Source of the DNA: Synergistaceae bacterium
GTDB taxonomy: Bacteria > Synergistota > Synergistia > Synergistales > Aminobacteriaceae
Direction of reading: 5' to 3'
Assembly (NCBI GenBank): GCA_017445405.1
Contig: JAFSUD010000049.1
Location: 1-36,572, forward strand
Length of the DNA stretch: 36,572 bases
The notes beneath the pieces are model-generated. The model did no database searches and had not been told where the DNA came from. It saw nothing but the letters and a program-made list of their open reading frames with translations. How positions within the stretch are numbered: the first letter of the stretch is position 1; the number at the start of each line of letters is the position of its first letter. A program made the position numbers and the translations under genes. Positions 7,540 through 16,484 of this stretch are shown one piece after another.

Positions 7540-7836
7540 ATGGAAGAGCGTGAAAGCACATCACGTGAAGGCAGACCCGGATCTCCCGCAAGAAACGGCG
7601 GAATGGGCATGAGAAGGCCTTCATCCAGACGCAGGCCTAAGTTCTGCTACTACTGCGTTGAGAAACAGGAGCATGTAGACTACAAAGACGTAGACAAACT
7701 CAAGAAGTACATCAGCGAGCGCGGAAAGATTATCCCCAGAAGAGTAACAGGGAACTGCGCCAAGCATCAGCGTCTTCTTACTGAGGCAATCAAGAGAGCC
7801 AGATATATGGCACTCCTGCCTTATTCACTCGATTAA
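7540..7836 (+). CDS. rpsR: 30S ribosomal protein S18 (zinc-ligand form)
   Basis: The 98-aa protein begins at ATG 7540, about 10 nt after GAGGAGG. Residues 1-33 are a basic, Gly/Ser/Arg-rich extension longer than usual. The conserved S18 core follows: [55 protein letters not shown]. The CxxC and CxxH pairs are those of the zinc-binding type of S18. It partners S6 (rpsF) in the 30S platform. Confidence 0.96.
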   Translation: MEERESTSREGRPGSPARNGGMGMRRPSSRRRPKFCYYCVEKQEHVDYKDVDKLKKYISERGKIIPRRVTGNCAKHQRLLTEAIKRARYMALLPYSLD

Positions 7837-7838
7837 TC

Positions 7839-8768
7839 ATGATGAGAATAATTTCCTGCGTGTTTATCACCCTCGCGATGATACGCGCAGGAAGTTCTTT
7901 GCCTGTGTTCGGCTTTCTCGGGCTTATGTTATGTCCCTTGCCTCTGTGTGTACTGGGCTGCATTGAAGGCCGAAACCGCGCAGGCATTGCCGAAATCATA
8001 ATAGAGCTTATATTGTTCTTGGCTTTCCCCTTGTCTGTGGCCGTGTACTTCCTCGCAGGGTGCGCTCCATTGTCAGCAATGGTCTTCACGTTATCCAGCA
8101 AAGAGTTCAGGGACGTGAAGAAGTATTCCGGAGCTGAGAGTCTCTTAGCCGTTACCGGAGCATCAATATTCTTCAAGCTGGTGTTAATAGTGCTGTTCTG
8201 GGTGTTCACTAAACGCAATATTCTCATGCCCGACATGTCCCAGATGTCCGCAGTGATGACTCAGCTCTACGGAAGCCAGCCCGAACTTCAGGAAGCAATG
8301 ACCAGAGCATTAGCACTTATCCCTTACCTTATGTCGGCAATGTTAATTCTGTTCTGCACCGCTGAGGCTTTCATGAATTATTCACTCTGCCATAAGCTCA
8401 CAAGAAAGTTATTCCCTGAGTGCGAGAACTGCCCGCCGGAACTGCCGGAGTTCAAGATGTGGCGGTTTCCTGCCTCGCTTATAGCTGCGTCGGTGGTCTC
8501 GTTATTGATTGGCTACTTCATTGACGCTGATACTTGGTTCGAGGTCTCAGTCTTCATCATGAATCTTCAGGTCATAGTCAACGTACTCATGTTCACCGAG
8601 GGATTGTCAGTCCTCTTCTGGGTTATGGACGGCTTCAAGTTCAGGAGGGCTTCAAAAGTTATTGCGTGCATGGTCATCATGATACCGTTTTTCTGGCCGT
8701 GGCTTATCGTGATAGGCATGTGCGATGTTGTCCTCAATCTCAGGGAGCGCATAAAGTTCGGCAGATAA
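7839..8768 (+). CDS. DUF2232 (YybS-type) membrane protein
   Basis: The 309-aa polytopic protein has about seven to eight hydrophobic segments and a charged hydrophilic stretch near 185-200. The start ATG (7839) lies 2 nt after the rpsR stop with no ribosome-binding site, so translation is probably coupled. The position directly after rpsF-ssb-rpsR is where YybS/DUF2232 genes sit in many Firmicutes, and the membrane pattern fits. The function is unknown in the family. The identification rests on context and topology more than on motifs. Confidence 0.75.
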   Translation: MMRIISCVFITLAMIRAGSSLPVFGFLGLMLCPLPLCVLGCIEGRNRAGIAEIIIELILFLAFPLSVAVYFLAGCAPLSAMVFTLSSKEFRDVKKYSGAESLLAVTGASIFFKLVLIVLFWVFTKRNILMPDMSQMSAVMTQLYGSQPELQEAMTRALALIPYLMSAMLILFCTAEAFMNYSLCHKLTRKLFPECENCPPELPEFKMWRFPASLIAASVVSLLIGYFIDADTWFEVSVFIMNLQVIVNVLMFTEGLSVLFWVMDGFKFRRASKVIACMVIMIPFFWPWLIVIGMCDVVLNLRERIKFGR

Positions 8769-8802
8769 TCACTATCTTCACCTCACATTATCTTTCTCAG
8801 CC

Positions 8803-8811
8803 TGATAGAAT
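8803..8811 (+). promoter_or_regulatory. Candidate extended -10 promoter of the thioesterase-trkAH operon
   Basis: TGATAGAAT (TGn + TAGAAT) lies in the 85-bp gap after the DUF2232 gene, about 43 nt before the thioesterase ATG. No convincing -35 is seen. Confidence 0.4.
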
Positions 8812-8853
8812 CTCTCTCATCATTAACTCATAAAATCACGAAAGGATATATTA

Positions 8854-9597
8854 ATGTATACACGAGAAATAACAGTGCAGCCTTCTGATTCGTCGTGTCA
8901 GGGGACAATCAAGCTCCGGAGTCTTCTTGACTACTTTCAGGACACTGCAGGAATGGCCGTAGAGGACATCGAGGGTACTGCAACGGAACTTGCTGCGCGG
9001 GGCTATGCTTGGGTGCTCACGCGCTACGAAATAGAGTTTATAGGCAAACTTCCGGCTATTGACGAGAAATTTACTCTCACGACATTTCACGACCCTTCAC
9101 ACGGCTATAACACCTTGAGAGTCTTTCAGGTCAGCTCCCACGACGGAAGACCGCTCGTCTGGGCGAAAACTTCATGGCTTCTCCTCGACCTAGCTGCAGG
9201 AAGGCCGGTTAAAGCTGCTGCACACATTGAGGGCATTGCATCACGGGACACAGAGAGCATCCCTCCGGAGTTCCGGGACATTCCGGACTTTGACGACATA
9301 GACGCAGAATGGGAATCAGTGAGGCACGTACACTTTCATGACCTAGACTACAACTCCCACGTCAACAACGCAGCATATTTCGAGTGGGTTCACGACTCTG
9401 CGCCTGTGGACTTCATGACTCATGAGCTGAAGTCAGTATCAGCATCTTTCAGGTCAGGGGCAAAATTCGGCGAGCAGGTTACGCTCAAGATAGCGAGAAG
9501 GCCTGAAGAATTATGCTTTGTCCATAAGATAATCAGGGAGAACGTGAAGAAGCCTTCAGCAATGTTTATGTGCACATGGGGGAATAAGAATGCCTGA
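8854..9597 (+). CDS. Acyl-ACP thioesterase (FatA/FatB-like)
   Basis: The 247-aa protein is a double-hotdog thioesterase. The first half has SLLDYFQDTAGMAVEDI and GYAWVLTRYEIEF, typical of acyl-ACP thioesterases. The second half has DLDYNSHVNNAAYFEW near 162-177, matching the catalytic Asn/His motif (NxHVNN) of plant FatA/FatB. It should release free fatty acids from acyl-ACP in the cytoplasm. The ribosome-binding site AAAGGA precedes ATG 8854. The last codons (MFMCTWGNKNA) are echoed in the chimeric ORF immediately downstream, whose ATG overlaps this stop by 8 nt. It is apparently co-transcribed with trkA-trkH, without an obvious functional link. Confidence 0.9.
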   Translation: MYTREITVQPSDSSCQGTIKLRSLLDYFQDTAGMAVEDIEGTATELAARGYAWVLTRYEIEFIGKLPAIDEKFTLTTFHDPSHGYNTLRVFQVSSHDGRPLVWAKTSWLLLDLAAGRPVKAAAHIEGIASRDTESIPPEFRDIPDFDDIDAEWESVRHVHFHDLDYNSHVNNAAYFEWVHDSAPVDFMTHELKSVSASFRSGAKFGEQVTLKIARRPEELCFVHKIIRENVKKPSAMFMCTWGNKNA

Positions 9598-9844
9598 GAT
9601 TAAGCAGGGAAAAATTGTAATCGTAGGTGCCGGTGAAGTAGGAAGAAGCGTCGCGGGGACTCTCTCGTCCGAAGGCTGGGATATATGCCTCGTCTCCCAA
9701 GCTCAGGCCGTCAAATCCGAGCTTGATATTCTGGTAATTGCGGGCAATGGTGCTCATCCTCAAGTTCCCGCACAGACAAGCATTAATTCAGGAACGGTGC
9801 AAAGCTCAATGTTTATGCATACATGGGGGAGTAAGAATGTCTGA
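9590..9844 (+). pseudogene. Chimeric 84-aa ORF: TrkA N-terminus fused to thioesterase C-terminal tail
   Basis: Residues 1-66 copy the first 70 residues of the downstream TrkA (GKIVIVGAGEVGRSVA..., GxGxxG kept) with a four-codon in-frame deletion (EKNE lost after CLV) and several substitutions. The last residues, SSMFMHTWGSKNV, copy the end of the upstream thioesterase (SAMFMCTWGNKNA) in frame, including stop and start overlap geometry. Its ATG and the real trkA ATG are 247 bp apart. This is what a tandem duplication of thioesterase-tail plus trkA-head produces. It cannot be a complete Rossmann/RCK domain. It is most likely a decaying relic, though still open and translatable. Confidence 0.85.
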
Positions 9845-11246
9845 GGCCAAGAAGGGAAAAATAGTAATTGTTGGTGCTGGTGAAGTCGGAAGAAGCGTCG
9901 CAGAGACTCTCTCGTCCGAAGGCTGGGACATCTGCCTCGTCGAGAAGAACGAATCCCAAGCTCAGGCCGTAAAATCCGAGCTTGATATTCAGGTAATCGT
10001 CGGCAACGGTGCCCGTCCTCAAGTCCTAGCGCAGACCGGCATAAATCAGGGAGAAGTCCACATGCTCATAGCCTGCACGAATCGTGATGAGGTAAATATT
10101 CTCTCGTGCTGGATAGCCCACAATGCAGGAATTGAGTATGTCATCTCGCGCGTCAAAAACTTAGAGTTCACTGACTCTCCGGACTGGGGCAAAAAATTAG
10201 GCGTTGAGTTCATGCTCTCTCCTGAACGCTCCATCGCACGCGAAGTTATCGGCCTCCTCGAGGTCTCGTCTGCTACACATGCTGCAGAACTGCTCGACGG
10301 ACGCGCAGGACTCTACACGCTCAGAATCTCCGAACATTCTCCGCTCGTCAACATGGCCCTCAAGGACATACGCCCAAAGTTTCCGGAACTCATGGCCGTC
10401 TTCGTTCACGTAACTCATGAGGACGGCACTGCAGGTGTCCCGAACGGCTTCACTGTCCTCAAGGCTAACGATGTCTGCTACGTTGTTACCTACAAACAGA
10501 GTGCAGGACTTCTTCAGGAACTCTTCAGCCCCGCAGTTGAAAAGAAACGTGCACTGCGGAAAATATTTGTTGTCGGCGGAGGAAAGCTCGGCACTCAGAT
10601 AGTCCAAGCAGTCAAGCGCGACTTCGGGAACGCAAGCATAAGGCTCATCGAGAGAGACCCGGCCAAGACAGAGAAGCTCTCCGAAGAGTTAGGCGAGGCT
10701 CTCGTCCTCAACTGCGACGGCGCGGACAGAAAAGTGCTCGCCGAAGAAGGCATAGCGGACTCCGACTGCTACATCTGCGCAACTGATTCAGACGAACTCA
10801 ACCTGATTTACTGTGCTCTGGCCAAGAACATGGGCGCGAAGAAAACTATTGCTGTCGTCAAGCGCAAGGACTACCAGAACCTCACCGAATGCATGCCCGT
10901 TGACGCAATCGTTGACCCGAACGAGGCTCTCGCTAACCTGATTCTGCGGGTCGTGCATTACCCGAGACACACATTAGCTTTCTCCATGATTGAGGATATT
11001 GACGCTGAGATGCTCGAGGTCGTGCTCTCCGATAAGGTCGGACTCGTCGGCAAAACGTTAATGGAGCTTAAGCTGCAGAAAGGCGTAGTTGTTGCTCTGC
11101 TCGCACGCGGAGAAAGAGTGTTAGTCCCCACAGGCGCGACTCAGCTTCTCGCAGGAGACAGGGTGATACTCTTTGCCCTAACGTCTATGATGCCCGATGC
11201 TGCGAAGATGTTCGGTGCTGACATGGAGTCAAAGCATGAAGATTAA
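9837..11246 (+). CDS. trkA: Trk system potassium uptake protein TrkA
   Basis: The 469-aa cytoplasmic NAD(H)-binding regulator is full length. It has two tandem RCK units: TrkA-N with GAGEVGRSVA near residue 12, TrkA-C at about 145-225, a second TrkA-N starting VVGGGKLGTQI near 244, and a second TrkA-C near 380-460. It gates the TrkH channel. ATG 9837 is chosen because it overlaps the chimeric ORF stop as the thioesterase/copy pair does, and because sequence upstream in this frame is only the out-of-frame duplicated segment. It overlaps trkH by 11 bp. Confidence 0.95.
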   Translation: MSEAKKGKIVIVGAGEVGRSVAETLSSEGWDICLVEKNESQAQAVKSELDIQVIVGNGARPQVLAQTGINQGEVHMLIACTNRDEVNILSCWIAHNAGIEYVISRVKNLEFTDSPDWGKKLGVEFMLSPERSIAREVIGLLEVSSATHAAELLDGRAGLYTLRISEHSPLVNMALKDIRPKFPELMAVFVHVTHEDGTAGVPNGFTVLKANDVCYVVTYKQSAGLLQELFSPAVEKKRALRKIFVVGGGKLGTQIVQAVKRDFGNASIRLIERDPAKTEKLSEELGEALVLNCDGADRKVLAEEGIADSDCYICATDSDELNLIYCALAKNMGAKKTIAVVKRKDYQNLTECMPVDAIVDPNEALANLILRVVHYPRHTLAFSMIEDIDAEMLEVVLSDKVGLVGKTLMELKLQKGVVVALLARGERVLVPTGATQLLAGDRVILFALTSMMPDAAKMFGADMESKHED

Positions 11247-12687
11247 GACTGTCGCAGCCGTCTTGTCGGTTATCTGCCTCGTCGTGTCGTTCGCTATGAT
11301 CCCCTCTTTCTGTCTCGCTCTCTATGACTCATCTCCGGACACGTGGTCGTTCGGGCTGTCGGTCTTGGCCGGAATTGCTGTGAGCGTGATGCTGCGTCTT
11401 GCGTCGGGGAAAAAGTCCCTCGCAGGACTCTCAATGGGCATTCGTGAGGGAGTCGGCGTTACCGGATTCTCGTGGCTCATTGCGTCGGCGATTGGCGCGC
11501 TGCCGTACTGCATTCACGGAGTCTGCAGCTACACAGATGCGTTCTTCGAGGCTGTCTCGGGCTTCACGACGACAGGAGCAACAATCATGACGGATATAGA
11601 GAGTCTGCCCAGAGGAATATTGCTGTGGCGTTCACTGACTCACTGGATGGGAGGCATGGGAATTATTGTGCTGAGTCTCGCTGTCCTGCCTTTCTTGGGC
11701 GTTAACGGCATGGAGATGTACAAGGCTGAAGTTCCGGGTCTGACCGCAGAGAAGATTACTCCGAGACTTCATCAGACGGCTATTTATCTATGGGGAGTTT
11801 ACGTTTTCATGACGCTGTGCGAATGCGTCTTCCTCATGTTCGGAGGTATGAGCTTGTTTGATGCTTTCTGTCATTCCTGCTCTACTATCGCTACAGGAGG
11901 CTTCTCTACTAAAAATAGTTCTGTCGCAGGTTTCAGTCCCTATATTCAGTGGGTGATTACTGTCTTCATGTTTGCGTCGGGTGTCAATTTCTCTCTCTAT
12001 TTCCTGCTGCCTTTGCGGAAATTCAGGGAGTTTGTCTGCGATGAGGAGTTCTTGAGCTACGCGGGCATAACTGTATTTTCTGCTCTGGCTATGTCAGCAG
12101 CTCTCTATGCCTCCGGAATGTTCAGAGGCCTTGAGGACACTATCAGGCGCACTCTGTTTAATGTCGTCAGCGTCATGACTACTACGGGATTTGTCATTGA
12201 GGACTATAACCTTTGGCCGGAGTTCACGAGGTTCTTGTTCGTGATGTTAATGTTCATAGGTGCGTCGGGAGGGTCGACAGGCGGGGGCTGCAAAGTCTCC
12301 AGATTCATTATTCTGGGCCGTCTGCTTAAGGCTGAGACGCAGAGGCTTCTTCACCCGAGGGCAGTAATCACAGCACGCTTTAACGGCGAGCCTATAACCC
12401 GGAGCACTATGGATTCTGCGGGAGCTTTCTTTGTGCTGTACATGCTTATTCTGGCCGTCAGCACTCTCATTACTGCTGCTTTCGGCATTGAAGTCCTCAC
12501 AGCGTTTACTGGCGTGCTTACGTGTCTGAGCAACGTCGGGCCGGGACTTAATCTCTTAGGGCCGGTAGAAAATTTTGCGTGGCTTCCGGGAGCGGTGAAG
12601 TGGCTGTTTTCGTTCTGCATGTTAGCAGGAAGGCTTGAGCTGTTTGCGGTGTTCCTGCTCTTCCTGCCGGGAACTTACAGGAAGTAA
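11236..12687 (+). CDS. trkH: Trk system potassium uptake protein TrkH
   Basis: The 483-aa integral membrane K+ channel subunit begins at ATG 11236 inside the 3' end of trkA (11-bp overlap), giving a good first membrane segment (MKIKTVAAVLSVICLVVSF). All four filter loops are visible, each with its glycine: SGFTTTGAT near 107, STIATGGFST near 215, MTTTGFV near 313 and CLSNVGPGLN near 430. It pairs with TrkA for K+ uptake. It is the last gene of the operon; a terminator-like hairpin follows. Confidence 0.95.
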   Translation: MKIKTVAAVLSVICLVVSFAMIPSFCLALYDSSPDTWSFGLSVLAGIAVSVMLRLASGKKSLAGLSMGIREGVGVTGFSWLIASAIGALPYCIHGVCSYTDAFFEAVSGFTTTGATIMTDIESLPRGILLWRSLTHWMGGMGIIVLSLAVLPFLGVNGMEMYKAEVPGLTAEKITPRLHQTAIYLWGVYVFMTLCECVFLMFGGMSLFDAFCHSCSTIATGGFSTKNSSVAGFSPYIQWVITVFMFASGVNFSLYFLLPLRKFREFVCDEEFLSYAGITVFSALAMSAALYASGMFRGLEDTIRRTLFNVVSVMTTTGFVIEDYNLWPEFTRFLFVMLMFIGASGGSTGGGCKVSRFIILGRLLKAETQRLLHPRAVITARFNGEPITRSTMDSAGAFFVLYMLILAVSTLITAAFGIEVLTAFTGVLTCLSNVGPGLNLLGPVENFAWLPGAVKWLFSFCMLAGRLELFAVFLLFLPGTYRK

Positions 12688-12693
12688 TTTTGC

Positions 12694-12725
12694 ACTGCCG
12701 GCTCATCTGCGGGTCAGCAGTTTTT
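12694..12725 (+). terminator. Probable rho-independent terminator after trkH
   Basis: ACTGC (12694-12698) pairs with GCAGT (12717-12721). An inner CCG/CGG pairing with an asymmetric bulge extends it, and five T follow. The stem is imperfect but its position is right. Confidence 0.5.
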
Positions 12726-12771
12726 GTTATATAGATTGTCTGTGAACATACGGTTTTCTTAAGGATTAGTA

Positions 12772-12799
12772 ATGACAATTTCGGTCTCCATAGTAAAAT
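12772..12799 (+). promoter_or_regulatory. Promoter upstream of the envelope/secretion cluster
   Basis: ATGACA (12772-12777), a 16-nt spacer and TAAAAT (12794-12799). The predicted start point is only about 12 nt before ATG 12819, which fits the absence of a ribosome-binding site there. Confidence 0.5.
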
Positions 12800-12818
12800 A
12801 CATTGCAAAAAATTTCAT

Positions 12819-14384
12819 ATGGAGCTGAATAATATTTTGATTTACGACAACACTAATGACAGTCAGGCCGTCAAAATTCAGGCTCGGCTGCAGATAACTT
12901 CCTTCTTCTCAGGGGCAGCTACTATGATCCTTGAGCTTACAGGCTCGCGTCTGGTTGCTCCCTTTTTCGGAACTTCCTTAATCGTCTGGACTGCACTAAT
13001 CGGCATCATCATGACCAGCTTATGCATAGGAAACTGGCTCGGAGGCTCCCTCGCTGACAGAAGGCCCGAAGGAAAGCTGCTCGGAAGAATCCTGCTCTTT
13101 GCTGCCGTCATAATTGCTCTTACGGCTTTTGCCAGCAACTTCATACTTACCACTCTTCAGGAGCTTAACCTCAACCTCTACATGGCATCCGTAATTGCTG
13201 CTGCTGCTATCTTCGCTCCCGCCAGCCTGCTGCTCGGCATGGTCTCGCCTTTCGTCGCTAGATTAGCTATGCAGAACGTCGGCTCGTCCGGCGCAGTCGT
13301 CGGCAGACTCTCCGCTCTCAACTCCGCAGGAAGCATTCTCGGTACTTTCTTGGGGGGATTCGTCCTCATCTCGTTATTCCCCTCAGGCGTGATTCTCATG
13401 CTCTTAGCCAGCGGTGTCGCTCTCCTCTCAGTCCTCATCTACACGGGAGCTTGGAGAAGAATTATTGCTGCCGTCGTGCTGTTTGCTCTGGCGGGCGGTA
13501 CTTGGGCTGCTGAGAAATACGGTATGCCATATACTCCAATCGGTGAACAGATTGACACTGCTTATAATCATTTGTCCGTCGTTGAGAGTGTCGACAGGAG
13601 AAACAATAAGCGTGTCAGAATTCTCATCACTAATCCGGATTCAGCACAGTCCCTCATGTATACTGACAAGCCCTCTGAACTCGTCAGCGAATACACCAAG
13701 TTCTACGACCTCGCTTTTCACTACAAGCCCGACACTAAAAGAGTGCTCATGCTGGGAGGCGGAGGCTATTGCGTGCCTAAGCATCTGCTTGCTGAAAGGC
13801 CGGACGTGTCTATTGACGTTGTAGAGATTGACCCGGGAGTTACTGAGACGGCAAGAAAATATTTCTTCCTTGAGGATCACCCGAATCTGCGCATCTTCCA
13901 TGAGGACGCAAGGACTTTCCTTAACAGGGCAAGCCGCGACGGACTAGGTGAGTATGATGCTATCTTCATGGATACCTTCAGCTCATGGATTGTTATTCCC
14001 TTCCAGATGACCACCGTAGAGACTGCTGCTCATCTCCGCGAACTCCTGAAACCGGACGGCACACTGATAGTGAACATCATCGCAAGCGTTTACGGCCCTA
14101 AATCGGGAGTGTTTCACGGCATCTATAAGGCATTCTCTAGTTCGTTCTCTACTATGATGCTCTTCCCGGCTAACGCTCCGGATACTAAGTATGCTATGGC
14201 TCTCCAGAACCTAATTCTCGTCTGCATGGGAGACATGGCCTCTACTATCAATCCTGCACCCGATGCTAAGTTCGCTAATCTCTTGAGGCATCAGTGGCTC
14301 GAACCCTTCGTCCCTGACCCTAAAGTTCCTGCCTTCACTGATTCTTTTGCGCCCGTAGAGAGATATGCGCTTGCTCAGAACTAG
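12819..14384 (+). CDS. Membrane-fused spermidine synthase-like protein
   Basis: The 521-aa protein has an N-terminal half (about 20-225) of roughly seven membrane segments of the MFS-like type found in fused spermidine synthases (MILELTGSRLVAPFFGTSL; LNSAGSILGTFLGGFVL). The C-terminal half is a class I methyltransferase-like SpeE fold with VLMLGGGGYCVPKHLL near 308, VDVVEIDPGVTETA near 333 and YDAIFMDTFSSW near 380. Classical spermidine synthases have GGGDG and a catalytic Asp in a DSTDP-type motif. Here the motifs read GGGGY and MDTFSSW, so polyamine synthesis is doubtful. A different transfer reaction or a sensor role is possible. It is followed 15 nt later by the O-antigen ligase-like gene. 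Confidence 0.85.
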   Translation: MELNNILIYDNTNDSQAVKIQARLQITSFFSGAATMILELTGSRLVAPFFGTSLIVWTALIGIIMTSLCIGNWLGGSLADRRPEGKLLGRILLFAAVIIALTAFASNFILTTLQELNLNLYMASVIAAAAIFAPASLLLGMVSPFVARLAMQNVGSSGAVVGRLSALNSAGSILGTFLGGFVLISLFPSGVILMLLASGVALLSVLIYTGAWRRIIAAVVLFALAGGTWAAEKYGMPYTPIGEQIDTAYNHLSVVESVDRRNNKRVRILITNPDSAQSLMYTDKPSELVSEYTKFYDLAFHYKPDTKRVLMLGGGGYCVPKHLLAERPDVSIDVVEIDPGVTETARKYFFLEDHPNLRIFHEDARTFLNRASRDGLGEYDAIFMDTFSSWIVIPFQMTTVETAAHLRELLKPDGTLIVNIIASVYGPKSGVFHGIYKAFSSSFSTMMLFPANAPDTKYAMALQNLILVCMGDMASTINPAPDAKFANLLRHQWLEPFVPDPKVPAFTDSFAPVERYALAQN

Positions 14385-14399
14385 AAAGGAGTAATCATC

Positions 14400-16484
14400 A
14401 TGAAGAAAACTAAAAGATTGGCTGAGAGAGCTTCACAGCCGCTATCACTCAAGAAATATCAAGTGCCCTCACAAGTTCCGTTAGTTCCGTCATGGCTGCT
14501 TATGCCCTTATGGTTCATCTCTCTGGCATTGCCTAACCTCATCTATTCAGGAATATTATTTGCTGATACTCTGCATATCCTGAAGTGGGCTGTTACAGGA
14601 GTCCCGGTAGCTGTAGCCGTTCTCGTTGCAGGGCTGAGGCTTATTTGGTACGGCAGAGAAAGATTAACTCTCAGGATTGACCTATTCGCTGTTATCTGGG
14701 CACTTATTCTTGCTTACTGTGCACTGCAGCCTATGTGGGTAAATCTCTTCTCACCTACTGGCTACGCGCTGGAAATGGTCTGCTTCGTCTGTGTCTGGGC
14801 ATTCTATGTTATCAGCGTCGCGTCTTTCCCTGACTGGGGATTAAGGCCTGTCCTCCTGCTGGCTAATCTCAATGCTGCAATCAATGTGCTGTTTGCAGAG
14901 CTGCAGATACGTAACATGAATAACCTGCAGTTCCTAAGAGGCACTATCTTTGAGGACATCGTCAGGTACAGCAGCATAATTCTTCCTACGCCGGGTAACT
15001 ACATCGGCAACACCGCACAGCAGAACATGTTCGGACTCTGGGTCGCTGTGGCTACGTTGGGGGCGGTGTACCTGTTCGTCTATGATGCATGGAGAAATAA
15101 TGACTCGGAGCATGGCCGTAAAATCTGGCTTCCGTCTGTCTGCGTTGCCCTCGCTGTCGTCTGTGTCAAGTTCGCCGTTACTGAAGCTAGTAGTATTTTC
15201 GCTGTCCTGGCAGGTGTGTTCGTGCTGCTGGCTTTAGTCCTAGCCTTCCTGCTCGGGAATGATAAGCGCACTTATTATTCAGTGTTTATCCTGCTGTTCG
15301 TCTGCATTAACTTCTGGGGACTCATGAACTCTACAAGCCGTTCTGCTACTCTCGCTCTCACTGGCGGATTAATCCTCATGCTGATTTTCTCTGCGTGGAA
15401 GTTCAACAGAAATTACGTTATCAGGCTAGGAGCTGTGCTTCTTGTTCTGGGTACGGTCTTCTGGGCTTCTATGTACTCTGAAAGGTCAGGGCAGATAGTC
15501 GATAAGACTGCTGACATAATCAAGAATGCTGAAGATATAGGCCAGCGCAGAGGTATCTGGACTACTTCATACTCAATGTTCCTTGAGCACCCTGAAGGTG
15601 TAGGCATAGGCCAGTATAAGTGGCACTACTTAGAGGGTCAGCGTTACGGGTTCAAGATATTTACTCAGGACTGGTACAAGTGGCAGTATACGCACTGGGC
15701 ACATAATGAGTTCCTGCAGTTCTTCTGTGAAGGAGGCTGGATCGGCGGTATCTTGTTCATGATTATGTATTTTACTTGGTTCATTCCTGCTGTTATAGGC
15801 CTCTTCAGGAAACAGCGTATGACCGTCAATAAGAATGCTGTATGGGCACTGTGTTTAGCGTCATTGATTACCTTCTGCGCAATATTCACAAGGCCCTTCC
15901 ACAGAATAGAAAATATGGTGTGGATTACCTTAGCCTTCGCACTGTCCAACAGAGAGTTTTTCCCTGCAATGAAGCATAATTTTTCCTTCGACTTCATCAA
16001 GACAGGCGCATTCCGTAAGCTCGTAGGCTTGGCGTGTATTGCTGCCTCTGTCGCGGGCTGCGTATATATCTCAAGCGGCATTGCGGGCAACCGTTACCTG
16101 CGAAAAGCTCTCTCAACTCAGAATCCGGACGAACAGATGTATTTGCTCGTTGAGGCTCAGAAACACCCGATCGTCTACGAGGAAACTATGCGCAACGTCG
16201 GCTATCACTATTTACAGCTCGGTGAACAGACTAACGACATGGATATGATTTCCGAAGGCCTCTCCATTCTCTGGGAACACTTTAACCATGAGCCGCATTC
16301 TGAGGACATAAGCAGGCTGCTCAATTATGCCCAGAAGTACCAGCAGGAAGAGATTCTAAGAGAGGTAGCAAGCTATTTCAGGCCGGGTACTTATCATCTG
16401 CAGAGAGTTCCTCAGAAAGTCTCTGACGGTACAGTTATTAATGCCCTTCTCCTCGTCAACGGGCCGGGTAAAGATGACGACTAA
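14400..16484 (+). CDS. O-antigen ligase/polymerase-like membrane protein
   Basis: The 694-aa polytopic protein starts at ATG 14400 after GAAAGGAG. It has about 10-12 membrane segments. The Wzy_C-type signature is present: RRGIWTTSYSMFLEHPEGVGIG near 383-404, then HWAHNEFLQFFCEGGWIGG near 430-448. The C-terminal 150 residues after the last membrane helix (about 565) are helical and TPR-like. Members ligate or polymerise O-antigen, or glycosylate pilins (PglL/PilO type). Direct overlap with a pseudopilin gene makes an O-oligosaccharyltransferase acting on pilin-like or secreted proteins an attractive but unproven alternative. It overlaps gspJ by 11 bp. Confidence 0.85.
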   Translation: MKKTKRLAERASQPLSLKKYQVPSQVPLVPSWLLMPLWFISLALPNLIYSGILFADTLHILKWAVTGVPVAVAVLVAGLRLIWYGRERLTLRIDLFAVIWALILAYCALQPMWVNLFSPTGYALEMVCFVCVWAFYVISVASFPDWGLRPVLLLANLNAAINVLFAELQIRNMNNLQFLRGTIFEDIVRYSSIILPTPGNYIGNTAQQNMFGLWVAVATLGAVYLFVYDAWRNNDSEHGRKIWLPSVCVALAVVCVKFAVTEASSIFAVLAGVFVLLALVLAFLLGNDKRTYYSVFILLFVCINFWGLMNSTSRSATLALTGGLILMLIFSAWKFNRNYVIRLGAVLLVLGTVFWASMYSERSGQIVDKTADIIKNAEDIGQRRGIWTTSYSMFLEHPEGVGIGQYKWHYLEGQRYGFKIFTQDWYKWQYTHWAHNEFLQFFCEGGWIGGILFMIMYFTWFIPAVIGLFRKQRMTVNKNAVWALCLASLITFCAIFTRPFHRIENMVWITLAFALSNREFFPAMKHNFSFDFIKTGAFRKLVGLACIAASVAGCVYISSGIAGNRYLRKALSTQNPDEQMYLLVEAQKHPIVYEETMRNVGYHYLQLGEQTNDMDMISEGLSILWEHFNHEPHSEDISRLLNYAQKYQQEEILREVASYFRPGTYHLQRVPQKVSDGTVINALLLVNGPGKDDD

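Noticed and set aside
9738..9836. Longer TrkA N-terminus starting at 9738
   Set aside because: This stretch reads the duplicated chimeric segment in a different frame; ATG 9837 gives the normal TrkA start.
12819..14384. Genuine spermidine synthase (speE)
   Set aside because: Membrane half present, and the GGGDG and DSTDP-type catalytic motifs are not conserved, so the enzyme name is not used.
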